The notes: a model not told the origin generated them from the sequence alone. Positions 23,784 to 32,415 are shown, counted from the stretch's first letter. The stretch is DNA of 42,698 nucleotides from an uncultured Clostridium sp. (GCA_900555045.1 USJW01000032.1:1-42698), one strand, 5' to 3'. Numbers and translations: made by a program.

Positions 23784-26030
23784 CTAATACTCGATCATAT
23801 CCAACTGTTTGCGGCAGCCCTTATCGATCACCGTCACCAGCTCGTCAAAGTTGACCGGCTTGATCAGAATGTTGTCCACCACGCCCTCCTGGCGCAGCTT
23901 TAAGGCCTCCCGGTCCACCAGTCCTGTGATCATGATGATGCACAGGTAGGGCTGCAACTTCTTCATCCGCTTGGCGAGGGCAGTCCCCTTAAGCCCCGGC
24001 ATCATGTAGTCCACGATCACCACGTTCCAGTCGCTGCTGCCGCTCACCATGGCGTCTAACGCCTCCTGGGGATCCGTGTAGCCGTCCACCCGGTAGCCGC
24101 TCCTCAGAAGCCGCTTGTTCAAATACTTCACCACGCTCTCCTCGTCGTCGATGAGCGCGATGGAAACCTCCTTCACATCCCCGCGCCGCTCCGGCTGCTT
24201 CTTGAGCTGCGCCTCGCAGACCCCCGCGGTCACCGGCAGGTAAATACAGAACCGGCTTCCCTCGCCGGGCTCGCTCTCCACGTTAACCCCGCCGCTGTGG
24301 TTGATCAGGATGTCCTTCACCACGGACAGCCCCAGCCCGGTGCCCTCCCCGGCCACCTTGGTGGTAAAGAAGGGGCTGAAAATCTGCCGCATCACGTCCT
24401 CGCTCATCCCGCAGCCCGTGTCGGCCACGCTGATCTCCACGTAGTCCCCGTCCGCCATCTCCCGGCAGTTGTCCGGGAGCTCCTCCCTGCGGATCCTCCG
24501 GGTCCCCACGGTCAGCACGCCCCCGTCCTCTTCCATGGCCTGGCAGGCGTTGGAGTACAGGTTTAGGAGCACCTGGTGCAGCTGGGTGGCGTTCCCGTAC
24601 ACGTTCACATCCCCGTCGTCCAGCTGTTCCTCCAGCCGGATGTTGGACGGGATGATCAGCCGGATCATCTTTAAGGCGTCCCGGATGATCACATCCAGGT
24701 TCACGGACTTGAAGGCTGTCGTATCCGTCTCCTTGCGGCTGAAGGGGAGAATCTGCTCCACGATCTCCTTGGCGCGGGTGCCGGCCTTGTAGATCTCCGC
24801 GATGTCCTCCCAGTAGGGACTGTCCTTGCCCAGCTGCTCCTTAAGGAACTCGGAGTAGCCCAGAATCGGCGTCAGCAGGTTGTTGAACTCGTGGGCGATG
24901 CCCCCGGCCAGCGTGCCGATGGTGGTCAGCTTCTGGTAGTGGCGCGCCTCCTCCCGGCTCTGGTGCAGCTCCTCCAGCGTGTAGTTGATCTCCTTCAGAT
25001 ATTTCGTCTCCAGCTTTAACTTCTGGCGGTTCCGCAGCAGATGGTAGATGATCACGCCGCTGGCGATCACCAGCACCAGCACCGTGGCCGCCAGAAGCCC
25101 AAAGCGCCTCAGCATGCTGTTCTCCAGCTCCACCGCCTTGGAGTACGGCATGGCTGTGGACACATACCAGGAATTGCCGCTTAAATTCATGCGGGAGAAG
25201 GCCGCGATCAGCCGCTCCCTGGGCAGAATCCCGCCGGAGTAGGAGTCAAAAACCGCCGTGCCCTCCTCCTGGGAGTACTGCTTTGCCAGCATATCCCGAA
25301 GGCTCTCGTACTGGGGCATGGTCTCAAGCTCCGGGATGTCCCGCTCGTAGTTGAACTGAAGCATGCGCGTGTCCGGGTGCATGATGATATTTCCGCTCCC
25401 GTCCTTCACCACAATGTCCCCCTGGTCCCGGAAGTTTAGGTTTGCCACGTACTGCTTGTAGAGCACGTCCAGGTCCATCACGCTGACCACTGTGCCCAAA
25501 AATCCGTTTCCGCCGTACACGCTGGTCACCAGTGTCATGCCGCAGCGCCCGCTGTCGATGGGGAACACCGTTCCGATGCCGCTCTCCCGGGATTTCACAC
25601 TCTCCTTAAGCGCCAGGCTCTCCTCGTCCAGCTCCGCCACAAAGGGGTACTGGTTGTAGTGGAAAATCTCCTCCCCGTTCCGGTCCAGCACGTAAATCCG
25701 CGCCGGATCCTGCTGGTGGGCCACCATGTAGGAGTAGATGTACTCCTTCATGCGCGCCGTCTGACTGGTCTCATAGTAGTGCTCCATGGACTCCAAAAAG
25801 CCCGGCGTCTGGGTCACGCTGCGGATGTCCCGCAGCTGGTCCGAGATGTAGAGCTCCATGTTCTGCGCCACCGCCCGGGAGATCAGTAGGAGGTGCTGTT
25901 GCTGCTGCTCCACCACCATGATGGTGTAGGCGGAGTAGGTGTTGTACATGATGGTGGCCAAAAACATCAGGATGCCCCCCATCAGAAGCGTCAGTATGAC
26001 CTTCTTTTTCTCTTCCAGCAGTACCTTCAT
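23784..26030 (-). CDS. Hybrid sensor histidine kinase (Cache, HisKA, HATPase, receiver)
   Basis: Predicted 748-residue membrane kinase. A transmembrane helix at about 12-35 and a second at about 310-332 enclose a ~270-residue extracellular double-Cache-like sensor. Next are a HisKA domain with the phospho-acceptor His380 (GGIAHEFNNLLTPILGYS) and an NtrB-type HATPase with N, G1 (VADTGCGM) and G2 (GEGTGLGLSVV) boxes. A C-terminal receiver domain has phospho-acceptor Asp674 (VIVDYMMPG) and a conserved Lys (IKPVN). There is no Hpt or DNA-binding domain, so transfer to the separate response regulator at 29.7 kb, or internal control, is likely. It is encoded between the tctCBA operon and a second TctC-like gene, which suggests it senses carboxylates. 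Confidence 0.92.
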   Translation of the reverse strand: MKVLLEEKKKVILTLLMGGILMFLATIMYNTYSAYTIMVVEQQQQHLLLISRAVAQNMELYISDQLRDIRSVTQTPGFLESMEHYYETSQTARMKEYIYSYMVAHQQDPARIYVLDRNGEEIFHYNQYPFVAELDEESLALKESVKSRESGIGTVFPIDSGRCGMTLVTSVYGGNGFLGTVVSVMDLDVLYKQYVANLNFRDQGDIVVKDGSGNIIMHPDTRMLQFNYERDIPELETMPQYESLRDMLAKQYSQEEGTAVFDSYSGGILPRERLIAAFSRMNLSGNSWYVSTAMPYSKAVELENSMLRRFGLLAATVLVLVIASGVIIYHLLRNRQKLKLETKYLKEINYTLEELHQSREEARHYQKLTTIGTLAGGIAHEFNNLLTPILGYSEFLKEQLGKDSPYWEDIAEIYKAGTRAKEIVEQILPFSRKETDTTAFKSVNLDVIIRDALKMIRLIIPSNIRLEEQLDDGDVNVYGNATQLHQVLLNLYSNACQAMEEDGGVLTVGTRRIRREELPDNCREMADGDYVEISVADTGCGMSEDVMRQIFSPFFTTKVAGEGTGLGLSVVKDILINHSGGVNVESEPGEGSRFCIYLPVTAGVCEAQLKKQPERRGDVKEVSIALIDDEESVVKYLNKRLLRSGYRVDGYTDPQEALDAMVSGSSDWNVVIVDYMMPGLKGTALAKRMKKLQPYLCIIMITGLVDREALKLRQEGVVDNILIKPVNFDELVTVIDKGCRKQLDMIEY

Positions 26031-26192
26031 ATCCTACCCCCACAGCCATTTTTCCGCCGCCAAGCCGCGCGGCGCCCGCCCGGGAAATCCCCCTCCCGCA
26101 CGGATATTCCTTTCATTATACCATGCCGCGCCCGATCATGGAAGCCCTCACGGCAAAGCAATCGCCCCGGGCTCCGCCTTCGGCCCCTTGCA

Positions 26193-26240
26193 CTGGACGA
26201 AGGCCCGGCGGGGGCAATATTCGCCCCGCCAGGCCCGGTA
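26193..26240 (-). terminator. GC-rich hairpin downstream of tctA
   Basis: A long GC-rich inverted repeat (GGGCCTGGCGGGGC with GCCCCCGCCGGGCC on the minus strand) around a 7-base AT loop starts right after the tctA stop. Its exit lacks a clear U tract. It may stabilise the tctCBA mRNA end or attenuate reading into the kinase gene. Confidence 0.55.
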
Positions 26241-26244
26241 TCCG

Positions 26245-27750
26245 CTAATTCTTCTTTTTTGCAAGCATCGGCTTCACAACCGGGCTCAGGAGCACAACCA
26301 GACAGATCACCAGGATGATTCCGGTCACCGGCCGGCTCACGATGTTCACTGTCTCCTGCCAGAGCGTGGTGCCGGAGGCGATGGTGTAGGCGCGGCGCAG
26401 GTTGGACTCGCAGATCACGCCCAGCACCAGCCCGAGGATCATGGCCGAGCTGTTGAATTTACAGGTCACAAACACAAATCCGATCAGTCCGGAGATCGCC
26501 ATCAGGATTACGTCCACCGCGGTGTTCTTGGTCGCGTACGCGCCGATGGTGGCCATCATGATGATGGTCGGGCCCAAAATGCTGTAGGGCACCTTCAGAA
26601 TCTGGACAAATATCTTTGCGATCAAAATGGCTGCAAACACCATGATAATGTTGGAGACCATCATGGAAGCGAAGGTTGCTGCCAGGAACTGGGGCTGGTT
26701 CACCAGGAGCAGCGGGCCCATGGTGACGCCCTTTAACACCAGCGCGGACATCATGATCGCCGCCGCGTTTCCTCCGGGGATACCTAAGGAGAGCAGGGGA
26801 ACCATGGAGCCGCCGGTTGCGGCGTTGTTGCCGGTCTCAGGAGCCGCGATGCCGTCGATACAGCCGGTTCCGAACTTCTCCGGGTGTTTGGACAGCTTCT
26901 GCTCTGTGGAGTAGCACAGGAAGGAGGCGATGGTCGCCCCGGCTCCCGGCAGGATTCCGACCACAGTGCCCAGCACGGAGCATCTGGCGATAATCCACTT
27001 CACGGACAGCAGCTCCTTGATGGAAGGCATCTTCGCGGACACACTGGACTTGCTGTCGCCCACCGACTGGAGCTTGGCGGGCTTGTTGGTCTGCTTTAGC
27101 ACCTCAGTGACGGCGAAGAAGCCGATCATCACCGGGATCATCTCGATGCCGGAGGTGAGGAACCGGGTGCCAAAGGTAAGTCTCGGAACTCCCAGCAGGG
27201 GATCTAAGCCGATACAGGCGAGGAGCAGTCCGATCAGCCCGGAGATAATGGTGCGGCAGATATTGTCCGTCTCCAGGCTGGTCAGAATGGACAGGCCCAT
27301 AAAGGAGATGGCGAACAGCTCCGACGGTCCGAAGCTTAAGGCCGCCTGGGTCAGCTGCGGGCTTAAGAGCAGCATACAGATGGCCGCGAACACGCCGCCG
27401 ATGGCCGAGCAGATGAGCTGCACGCCCAGGGCTTTGCCCGCCTCGCCGCGCTGGGCCATGGGGTAGCCGTCGTAGGTGGTCGGGGCGCTGGAGGGCACCC
27501 CGGGGATCTTAAACAGAATTGCCGTCATGCCGCCGCCCGTGATGGAGGCACAGTAGATGGCCACAAGAAAGGCGATGGCGTTCACCGGTGACATCCGGTA
27601 GGTAAACGGGATTCCCAGCGTCACCGCCATGGTGGCGGAGACGCCCGGCAACGCGCCGAAGAGAGTCCCTAGAAATACGGCAAATATAATCAGAAGAAAC
27701 ATCTGCGGCGCAAATACCACTGACAGGCCGCTTGTCAATAAATCCAGCAT
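26245..27750 (-). CDS. tctA: Tripartite tricarboxylate transporter large membrane subunit TctA
   Basis: Predicted 501-residue multi-spanning membrane protein, the ion-coupled permease subunit of a TTT transporter for citrate-like or other carboxylates. The N terminus shows the family motif FAVFLGTLFGALPGVSATMAV, then GIPFTYRMSPVNAIAFL and IPGVPSSAPTTYDGYPMAQRGEAGKALG. The second half repeats the fold (GILPGAGATIASFLCYSTEQKLSKHP, then PETGNNAATGGSMVPLLSLGIPG). Length of about 500 residues matches the family. It is third in tctC-tctB-tctA, 12 bases after tctB. The transported substrate cannot be read from the sequence. Confidence 0.96.
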   Translation of the reverse strand: MLDLLTSGLSVVFAPQMFLLIIFAVFLGTLFGALPGVSATMAVTLGIPFTYRMSPVNAIAFLVAIYCASITGGGMTAILFKIPGVPSSAPTTYDGYPMAQRGEAGKALGVQLICSAIGGVFAAICMLLLSPQLTQAALSFGPSELFAISFMGLSILTSLETDNICRTIISGLIGLLLACIGLDPLLGVPRLTFGTRFLTSGIEMIPVMIGFFAVTEVLKQTNKPAKLQSVGDSKSSVSAKMPSIKELLSVKWIIARCSVLGTVVGILPGAGATIASFLCYSTEQKLSKHPEKFGTGCIDGIAAPETGNNAATGGSMVPLLSLGIPGGNAAAIMMSALVLKGVTMGPLLLVNQPQFLAATFASMMVSNIIMVFAAILIAKIFVQILKVPYSILGPTIIMMATIGAYATKNTAVDVILMAISGLIGFVFVTCKFNSSAMILGLVLGVICESNLRRAYTIASGTTLWQETVNIVSRPVTGIILVICLVVLLSPVVKPMLAKKKN

Positions 27751-27762
27751 GCTTGACCTCCT

Positions 27763-28284
27763 TTAAATCGCCGGGATCAGGGATTCCACAAACAGGGCGA
27801 AGTTGCGCAAGAACGGAACCTGTCCTCTGGGGAGCATGACTCCCAGGAAAACCGCAAAACCGATGTACAGCAGCACCGTGATCAGCACGGAGGTGGTAAG
27901 CAGCAGCACCATATTGCGCTGCCCCAAAAGCAGCCCGTAGGCGATGAGGAACAACAGGCAGGTGGCCATGAAGCCCACCGGCTCGTACATCAGTGCCATG
28001 ATCACCACCAGTGCCATGCCGAAGAACAGCTTGCTCTTCGCCAACCGGACGATGCTCGGGAAGAAGTCCTTAAAGGAAGCGATCACATCCTCCTTCCGGT
28101 TCCGTTTGAAAAACTTGTAAATGTTCCAGCAGATTGCCGGGATCAGCAGAAGCAGCAGCGCCTGCGGCCACTGCTCCGCTCCCAGTTCATTGGCTGCGGA
28201 AACGGGCATTGTAGCACCCACATAAAAGTAGCAGAATACAGCGAACCCCAACAGCAGGAGGTTGACAATCAGTTCGAGTGCCAT
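27763..28284 (-). CDS. tctB: Tripartite tricarboxylate transporter small membrane subunit TctB
   Basis: Predicted 173-residue membrane protein with four hydrophobic helices: about 5-25, 40-57 (PQALLLLLIPAICWNIYKFF), 85-115 (LFFGMALVVIMALMYEPVGF) and 115-150. This is the typical TctB arrangement, and such proteins are poorly conserved in sequence, so the position between tctC and tctA is the main support. The gaps to its neighbours (22 and 12 bases) indicate one transcript. Confidence 0.88.
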   Translation of the reverse strand: MALELIVNLLLLGFAVFCYFYVGATMPVSAANELGAEQWPQALLLLLIPAICWNIYKFFKRNRKEDVIASFKDFFPSIVRLAKSKLFFGMALVVIMALMYEPVGFMATCLLFLIAYGLLLGQRNMVLLLTTSVLITVLLYIGFAVFLGVMLPRGQVPFLRNFALFVESLIPAI

Positions 28285-28306
28285 TGTTCCATTCCCCTTC
28301 CTGAAA

Positions 28307-29428
28307 TTACTTAATTAACCCCGCTCCCTTCAGATACTCCTCAAAGGTCACGTACTCACTGTCGATCAGTTTCTGGAAATCGTCGGCCGCAGCGTAGCCC
28401 TCGCGGTCGAGATAGCTTGCGTTCTTTAAGAACTCCTGGTACTCAGGGCTTTCCCACGCCTTCTTGAGCGCCGCCGCCATCGAATTCACGGCTGCATCCG
28501 GGGTGTCCTTGCGGCAGAAGATTCCACGCCATGTGCCCACGTAGGAGTCGATCTTGTGGTCTCCGGTGCACTCCATGTTGGGATAGGAGGACATGCGCTT
28601 CTCGGACATGGAGATTAACGGAACGATGTCGCCGGAATCGATGAGGCCCTTGATCTCATCCGCGCCGGTGATGTTGATGTTGATGTGGCCGCCCACCATG
28701 GCGGAGCTGAGCTCGGAGCCGCTGGAGTAGTTGACCACCTTCACGTACTGTTCCACCTCGGTGATCCCACAGCCAAGGCCGCCGGCCAGGGTCTGCTTTA
28801 AGGATACGGAGTCCGCGCCGGTTGCGGTCAGCATGCCGCAGGTGAGCTCCTGGGGATGTTCCTTGGCGTATGTCACGAACTCGTCGAAGTTGGTGTATTT
28901 GCCTTCCATCGCTTTTTTGGAGGAAGCGATGATGTTGATGGAGTGAACCAGCTTGGATACCGGCCTAAACTCTGCCTTAAAGTCCACCGGAAGAATCTTC
29001 TGTAAGTCCAGCATGATATGGGACTGGGTACCTAACACGAAGGTGTAGCCGTCCGCCGGCTGCTTGTAGGTGAAATCGATGCCGTTTGCGCCGCCTGCGC
29101 CTTCCACGTTCACGATCTCAACCGGAACGCCCAGCTCCTTCTCCAAGATCGGCTGAAGAGGACGTAAGGTTCCGTCGGCTCCGCCGCCAACGCCCCAGGG
29201 ACAAACGATGGTCACTTTGCGCTCCCACTTCCAGTCGTCGGCCGCCGCCTCCGTGCTTCCAGCCGCCTCGGTCTTATCCTCCGCTTTGCTCTCCGCCTTC
29301 GGTGCCTCCGTCTTTGCCGGAGCCGCCGTGGTGCTGCCGCCGCCGGACGAACATCCCATCGCGGATGCCGCCGCCATAAGCACTGCCATCGCTAATGCCG
29401 CGTGTTTCATTACAGACCTTTTCCTCAT
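28307..29428 (-). CDS. tctC: Tripartite tricarboxylate transporter solute-binding lipoprotein TctC
   Basis: Predicted 373-residue extracytoplasmic binding lipoprotein. The signal peptide MRKRSVMKHAALAMAVLMAA ends in a lipobox, SAMGC, followed by a Ser/Gly/Ala/Lys/Glu-rich linker. The TctC domain starts with VTIVCPWGVGGGADGTLRPL; VNVEGAGGANGIDFTY, DGYTFVLGTQSH and GTWRGIFCRKDTP follow. I chose the ATG at 29428, which starts a proper signal peptide and follows AGAGAGG; the upstream frame to 29500 adds a non-signal Lys/Arg stretch. It is first in tctCBA, divergent from an OmpR-type regulator, and is therefore probably the regulated gene. Confidence 0.94.
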   Translation of the reverse strand: MRKRSVMKHAALAMAVLMAAASAMGCSSGGGSTTAAPAKTEAPKAESKAEDKTEAAGSTEAAADDWKWERKVTIVCPWGVGGGADGTLRPLQPILEKELGVPVEIVNVEGAGGANGIDFTYKQPADGYTFVLGTQSHIMLDLQKILPVDFKAEFRPVSKLVHSINIIASSKKAMEGKYTNFDEFVTYAKEHPQELTCGMLTATGADSVSLKQTLAGGLGCGITEVEQYVKVVNYSSGSELSSAMVGGHININITGADEIKGLIDSGDIVPLISMSEKRMSSYPNMECTGDHKIDSYVGTWRGIFCRKDTPDAAVNSMAAALKKAWESPEYQEFLKNASYLDREGYAAADDFQKLIDSEYVTFEEYLKGAGLIK

Positions 29429-29459
29429 AACTATTCCTCTCTTTCCCTTCGCATATTTT

Positions 29460-29504
29460 GTACATAATGTACGTTTTTTTGCTTTGATACGATCATACAT
29501 TATG
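29460..29504. promoter_or_regulatory. Palindrome and repeated TACATTATG word in the tctC leader
   Basis: A perfect palindrome-like 13-mer, GTACATAATGTAC (29460-29472), lies about 32 bases before the tctC ATG. The same word recurs as TACATTATG at 29496-29504. Such spaced repeats between a two-component response regulator and its likely target suggest regulator binding sites. This is inferred. Confidence 0.45.
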
Positions 29505-29547
29505 AATCTTAACTACAAGCATGGGTTATCTTAAATTTTTGTAAGGT

Positions 29548-29577
29548 AAAAAAAACGGGGTGTTTCCCCCGGTTTTT
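29548..29577. terminator. Hairpin with U tracts on both strands between tctC and the response regulator
   Basis: CGGGG (29556-29560) pairs with CCCCG (29567-29571). The minus strand continues with eight T residues and the plus strand with GTTTTTG. It sits in the divergent promoter region, where it could prevent read-through or act in a leader. Confidence 0.55.
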
Positions 29578-29578
29578 G

Positions 29579-29587
29579 TGTTATAAT
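29579..29587 (+). promoter_or_regulatory. Extended -10 promoter of the response regulator gene
   Basis: TGTTATAAT forms an extended -10 with a consensus hexamer at 29582-29587. The -35 region falls in the hairpin above and is poor, consistent with an extended -10 or activator-assisted promoter. The leader to the ATG at 29685 would be about 90 bases. Confidence 0.55.
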
Positions 29588-29684
29588 GATGTTAATGATT
29601 TTTGAATACGGCCGTCCGGCCGGGATCTGCGGCGTTTTCGTGCGCGAATGATCCGGCCGGGAGCCTCAGCGAGGGAGGAGCAGT

Positions 29685-30404
29685 ATGGAACACAACAGCA
29701 TTCTTGTAGTGGATGACGATCCAGCAATCCGGCGCATCATATGCCGTGTGCTGAACAGCGAGGGAATCGCCACCGAGGAGGCGGGCGGCGGTGTCGAGGC
29801 CGTGCGCATGGCCCAGTCCACCTCCTACTCTCTGATTATCCTGGATCTGGTGATGGACGACATGGACGGCTTCCAGGTGATCCACCAGCTCAGAACCAAC
29901 AGCGTCCTGACTCCCCTGTTCGTCTTAAGCGGGCGCCAGGCGGAGGTGGATAAGGTGTTAGCCCTGGGCCTGGGCGCCGACGACTACATCACCAAGCCCT
30001 TCAGCACCATGGTCCTCTGCGCCAAGGTGAAAGCCTGCCTGCGCCGCGCCAGCCTCTCCTCGGCCGCGAAGGCCAACGAGCTCACCGCCGGCCCCTTCCG
30101 CTACATCTGCGACGAGATGCGGCTGTTCAAGAACGACGAGGAGATCTTCCTGTCCGGCAAGGAGTGCCTGCTGATGAAATATTTCCTCAGCAACCTGAAC
30201 AAAATCCTGACCAAGGACCAGATCTACCAGTACGTCTGGAACGACTCCTTCGTGGACGACAACACCGTCATGGTCCACATCCGCCGGCTCCGCATGAAGA
30301 TCGAGGAAGCCCCCGGTCACCCGGTGTATTTGAAAAATATCCGGGGGATGGGGTATCAGTTTGTGGCGGAGGAGGAGGACGGGCAGAGGGTGATGGTGGG
30401 ATGA
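29685..30404 (+). CDS. OmpR/PhoB-family response regulator
   Basis: Predicted 239-residue regulator. The receiver domain (1-120) has the acidic triad Asp10-Asp12 (ILVVDDDPAIRR), phospho-acceptor Asp54 (LIILDLVMDDMDG) and Lys in DDYITKPF. The C-terminal winged helix (~140-232) has the OmpR signature DDNTVMVHIRRLRMKIEEAP and IRGMGYQF. GGAGGAG lies just before the ATG. It is divergent from tctC, and no kinase is co-encoded on its strand. The hybrid kinase at 23.8-26.0 kb is the likely partner, and the tctCBA operon the likely target. Confidence 0.93.
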   Translation: MEHNSILVVDDDPAIRRIICRVLNSEGIATEEAGGGVEAVRMAQSTSYSLIILDLVMDDMDGFQVIHQLRTNSVLTPLFVLSGRQAEVDKVLALGLGADDYITKPFSTMVLCAKVKACLRRASLSSAAKANELTAGPFRYICDEMRLFKNDEEIFLSGKECLLMKYFLSNLNKILTKDQIYQYVWNDSFVDDNTVMVHIRRLRMKIEEAPGHPVYLKNIRGMGYQFVAEEEDGQRVMVG

Positions 30405-30417
30405 GAAAGGGATTCAG

Positions 30418-30519
30418 GTGAACCACGCCTCCGCAAAGCGAAGGGAGGACGGGGCGATCTATGTGATTTATCTTCAGGAGGAGATTGGAGGGTTTGCGAT
30501 TCAGTTGATTAATAAATAA
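30418..30519 (+). CDS. Possible 33-residue peptide downstream of the response regulator
   Basis: A GTG-started frame begins 14 bases after the regulator stop and ends at TAA 30519. Its C-terminal half is well-formed (GAIYVIYLQEEIGGFAIQLINK). A GAAAGG lies about ten bases upstream. It could be a small protein or the remains of a larger gene. I do not recognise it, and confidence is low. Confidence 0.2.
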   Translation: MNHASAKRREDGAIYVIYLQEEIGGFAIQLINK

Positions 30520-30805
30520 ATCTGTGGGGGCCGAAAAAGCGCGGAACAGGCATCTGTATCGTGTAATTGGCCGGATCCTTTCTTTCTATAAGTCTTGCGG
30601 GACGGGAAAATACAGGAGCGAACGGCAAAAGCCAGGCAAACAGGGGATTTTTCCCATGTTGTCTGGCTTGATTTTTTAACGAAACAAATGTTATGGCCAC
30701 GGAGTAATCCGGCAACCCAGTCCGGCTATGACTCGTTGCTGCTGACCAGACGTGCCGCCACCCCAATGGTGATGCGGTAATATGCTCGTCTGCCCCAGAA
30801 ATCCA
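30520..30805. other. Intergenic region with a terminator hairpin
   Basis: No credible gene was seen. The main element is a long hairpin at 30631-30677 (GCCAGGCAAACA with TGTTGTCTGGC outside, GGGA/TCCC inside) followed by TTGATTTTTT, a good plus-strand terminator for the regulator transcript. Confidence 0.6.
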
Positions 30806-31285
30806 TCACCGCAAAAACGCTTCCGCCCACACCCTCAGCTCCTCAGCGCCCGCTCCTGCATGAAACCGCTTCCCTTCCCGCAGATCCGCGCCCTTACAGG
30901 ATGCTTTAAGCTCCGCGTTGGTCTTTCCCATCCCGCTGCTTCCGGATGTGGCGAACGGTACAACTGTTTTTCCCGTCAGATCATAGGACTCCAGAAATGT
31001 ATTGATGATGGTTGGGGCCACGTACCACCAGATTGGGAACCCCACAAAGATCACATCATACTGTTCCATATTCTCCACTCTGTTTGCGATCGCCGGCCGA
31101 AACGCTTTGTCGTTCATCTCCACACTGCTGCGGCTCTTTTTATTCATCCAGTCCAAGTCCGCACGGGTGTAGGGCGTCTCCGGCTGAATCTCATGCAGAT
31201 CCGCCCCGATGGCTCCGGCCAACGTCCTTGCCAGACCTGCGGTCACACCGCTTGCCGAAAAATAGGCAACTAACACGTTCTTCAT
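30806..31285 (-). CDS. Flavodoxin-family protein
   Basis: Predicted 159-residue flavodoxin-like FMN protein. The N-terminal phosphate loop reads MKNVLVAYFSASGVTAGLA, the segment DVIFVGFPIWWYVAPTIINTFLE lines the isoalloxazine site, and VPFATSGSSGMGKT is the third loop. These small flavodoxins act as electron carriers or quinone/nitro reductases. The ATG at 31285 follows GGAGG; the ORF extends five residues upstream. It is 17 bases downstream of a nitroreductase gene, so the pair forms a small redox or detoxification operon. Confidence 0.92.
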   Translation of the reverse strand: MKNVLVAYFSASGVTAGLARTLAGAIGADLHEIQPETPYTRADLDWMNKKSRSSVEMNDKAFRPAIANRVENMEQYDVIFVGFPIWWYVAPTIINTFLESYDLTGKTVVPFATSGSSGMGKTNAELKASCKGADLREGKRFHAGAGAEELRVWAEAFLR

Positions 31286-31302
31286 TTTGAACTCCTCCAT
31301 TT

Positions 31303-31815
31303 CTAAATATAGCTCACCGTCTCCGAGAGTTCCTTGCGCTGCGAATGCGGTGCAAGAGGCTTCGTGCCCTCCGCCGCATAGCCGAGGTCCAGAATCATGA
31401 GCACCTCCTCATTTTCAGGCAGCCCAAACTCCCGCGCCGTCACCTCCGGATCAAAGAAGTTGACCCAGCAGCTGTCAACCCCCGCCGCCTCTGCCGCCAG
31501 CATCATGTGGGTTGCCACAATCGAGGCGTCCTCAGCGCCGGAATTGCGCTTTCCTCCGGGATACGTGAACACATTCTCCCTGTTAAACGCCACCACCAGG
31601 GCCGTGGACGCGCCGTATCTACAGGGAGTCACCTTGTCAATCTTCGCCAGTCCCTCCTCGGACTGGACAACGTAGATTCGCTGCTCCTGCAAATTCTTTG
31701 CCGTGGGGGCCAGTCTCCCCGCCTCCAGAATTGCATCCAGCTTTTCCTTCTCGACCGCCCGGCCATCAAATTTCTTACATGAATAGCGATTCCTGATTAC
31801 CTCAAAAAATTCCAT
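31303..31815 (-). CDS. Nitroreductase-family FMN oxidoreductase
   Basis: Predicted 170-residue nitroreductase-like flavoprotein. The typical N terminus RNRYSCKKFDGRAVEKEKL carries the FMN-phosphate Arg-Ser motif. The segments ILEAGRLAPTAKNLQEQRIYVV, MMLAAEAAGVDSCWVNFFDPE and EVLMILDLGYAAEG follow the family order. AGGAGG lies before the ATG. It is first in a two-gene operon with the flavodoxin. The natural substrate (quinone, nitro compound or flavin) cannot be told. Confidence 0.92.
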   Translation of the reverse strand: MEFFEVIRNRYSCKKFDGRAVEKEKLDAILEAGRLAPTAKNLQEQRIYVVQSEEGLAKIDKVTPCRYGASTALVVAFNRENVFTYPGGKRNSGAEDASIVATHMMLAAEAAGVDSCWVNFFDPEVTAREFGLPENEEVLMILDLGYAAEGTKPLAPHSQRKELSETVSYI

Positions 31816-31919
31816 TGTATGTACCTCCTTCTATTGTTGTTTGGTGTGCTGTGAACATTTTGCAGAATCTGAGCCTTTATATTTTTCAGCTGTTTAAATA
31901 CCTTCAATGGACGGCTACA

Positions 31920-32316
31920 GCTCCTCATAGTACAGCTCTTTGCTCAAATAAATCTTTTCTGTTGCCTGACTGATTAATAATCGGCGGAATGTCATACCGG
32001 TCAAAATTCAGGCCGTAGATATCCCTGATATCAGCGATAAAATCTGTGATATGGATTTTCACCCATTTTTTCATCAGAAACAGGAAAAATCACTGCACAG
32101 AGCCATGATTTACACCATATTTCTTTACAATTCTCAAAATATCATCCCCATATTTTTCCGCCTTGACCGGCCCAAAGCCGGAGACGGTCTTGGGATTGGC
32201 CAGCACAACAACCACTTTGTAAAAATCTCCGAAATATTTTCCTGCCCCTCCGGCGACAGCTTCGGCTCCAGCTCCTTCAGAAAAACGGGCTCTTTCATTT
32301 TATTGAAAATGCTCAT
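31920..32316 (-). pseudogene. Decayed gene debris: NERD-type start, HRDC-like end, and an unassigned fragment
   Basis: No intact gene fills 31816-32415. On the minus strand an ATG at 32316 starts MSIFNKMKEPVFLKE, which resembles the N terminus of NERD nuclease-domain proteins, then skips to LEPKLSPEGQENISE. A shifted frame continues VVVLANPKTVSGFGPVKAEK and YGDDILRIVKKYG, which resembles an HRDC domain, and stops near 32098. A further 45-residue frame (MKKWVKIHITDFIADIRDIY...) and a shifted tail, ATEKIYLSKELYYEEL, end at 31920. Frameshifts and missing middle parts mark it as a relic, probably of one or two genes. Family names are moderately supported. Confidence 0.5.
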
Positions 32317-32415
32317 GTGGTTACCGCTCTCTACCTTTCACCGATTTCAATATCAAGTTACCTAGACCCATCTTTTTATACTTTAATTGATTGATCTAAA
32401 TGCAAACAGCGGCCA

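Noticed and set aside
30595..30780. 61-residue frame across the terminator at 30.63 kb
   Set aside because: It reads straight through a hairpin terminator and has no ribosome binding site or known motif.
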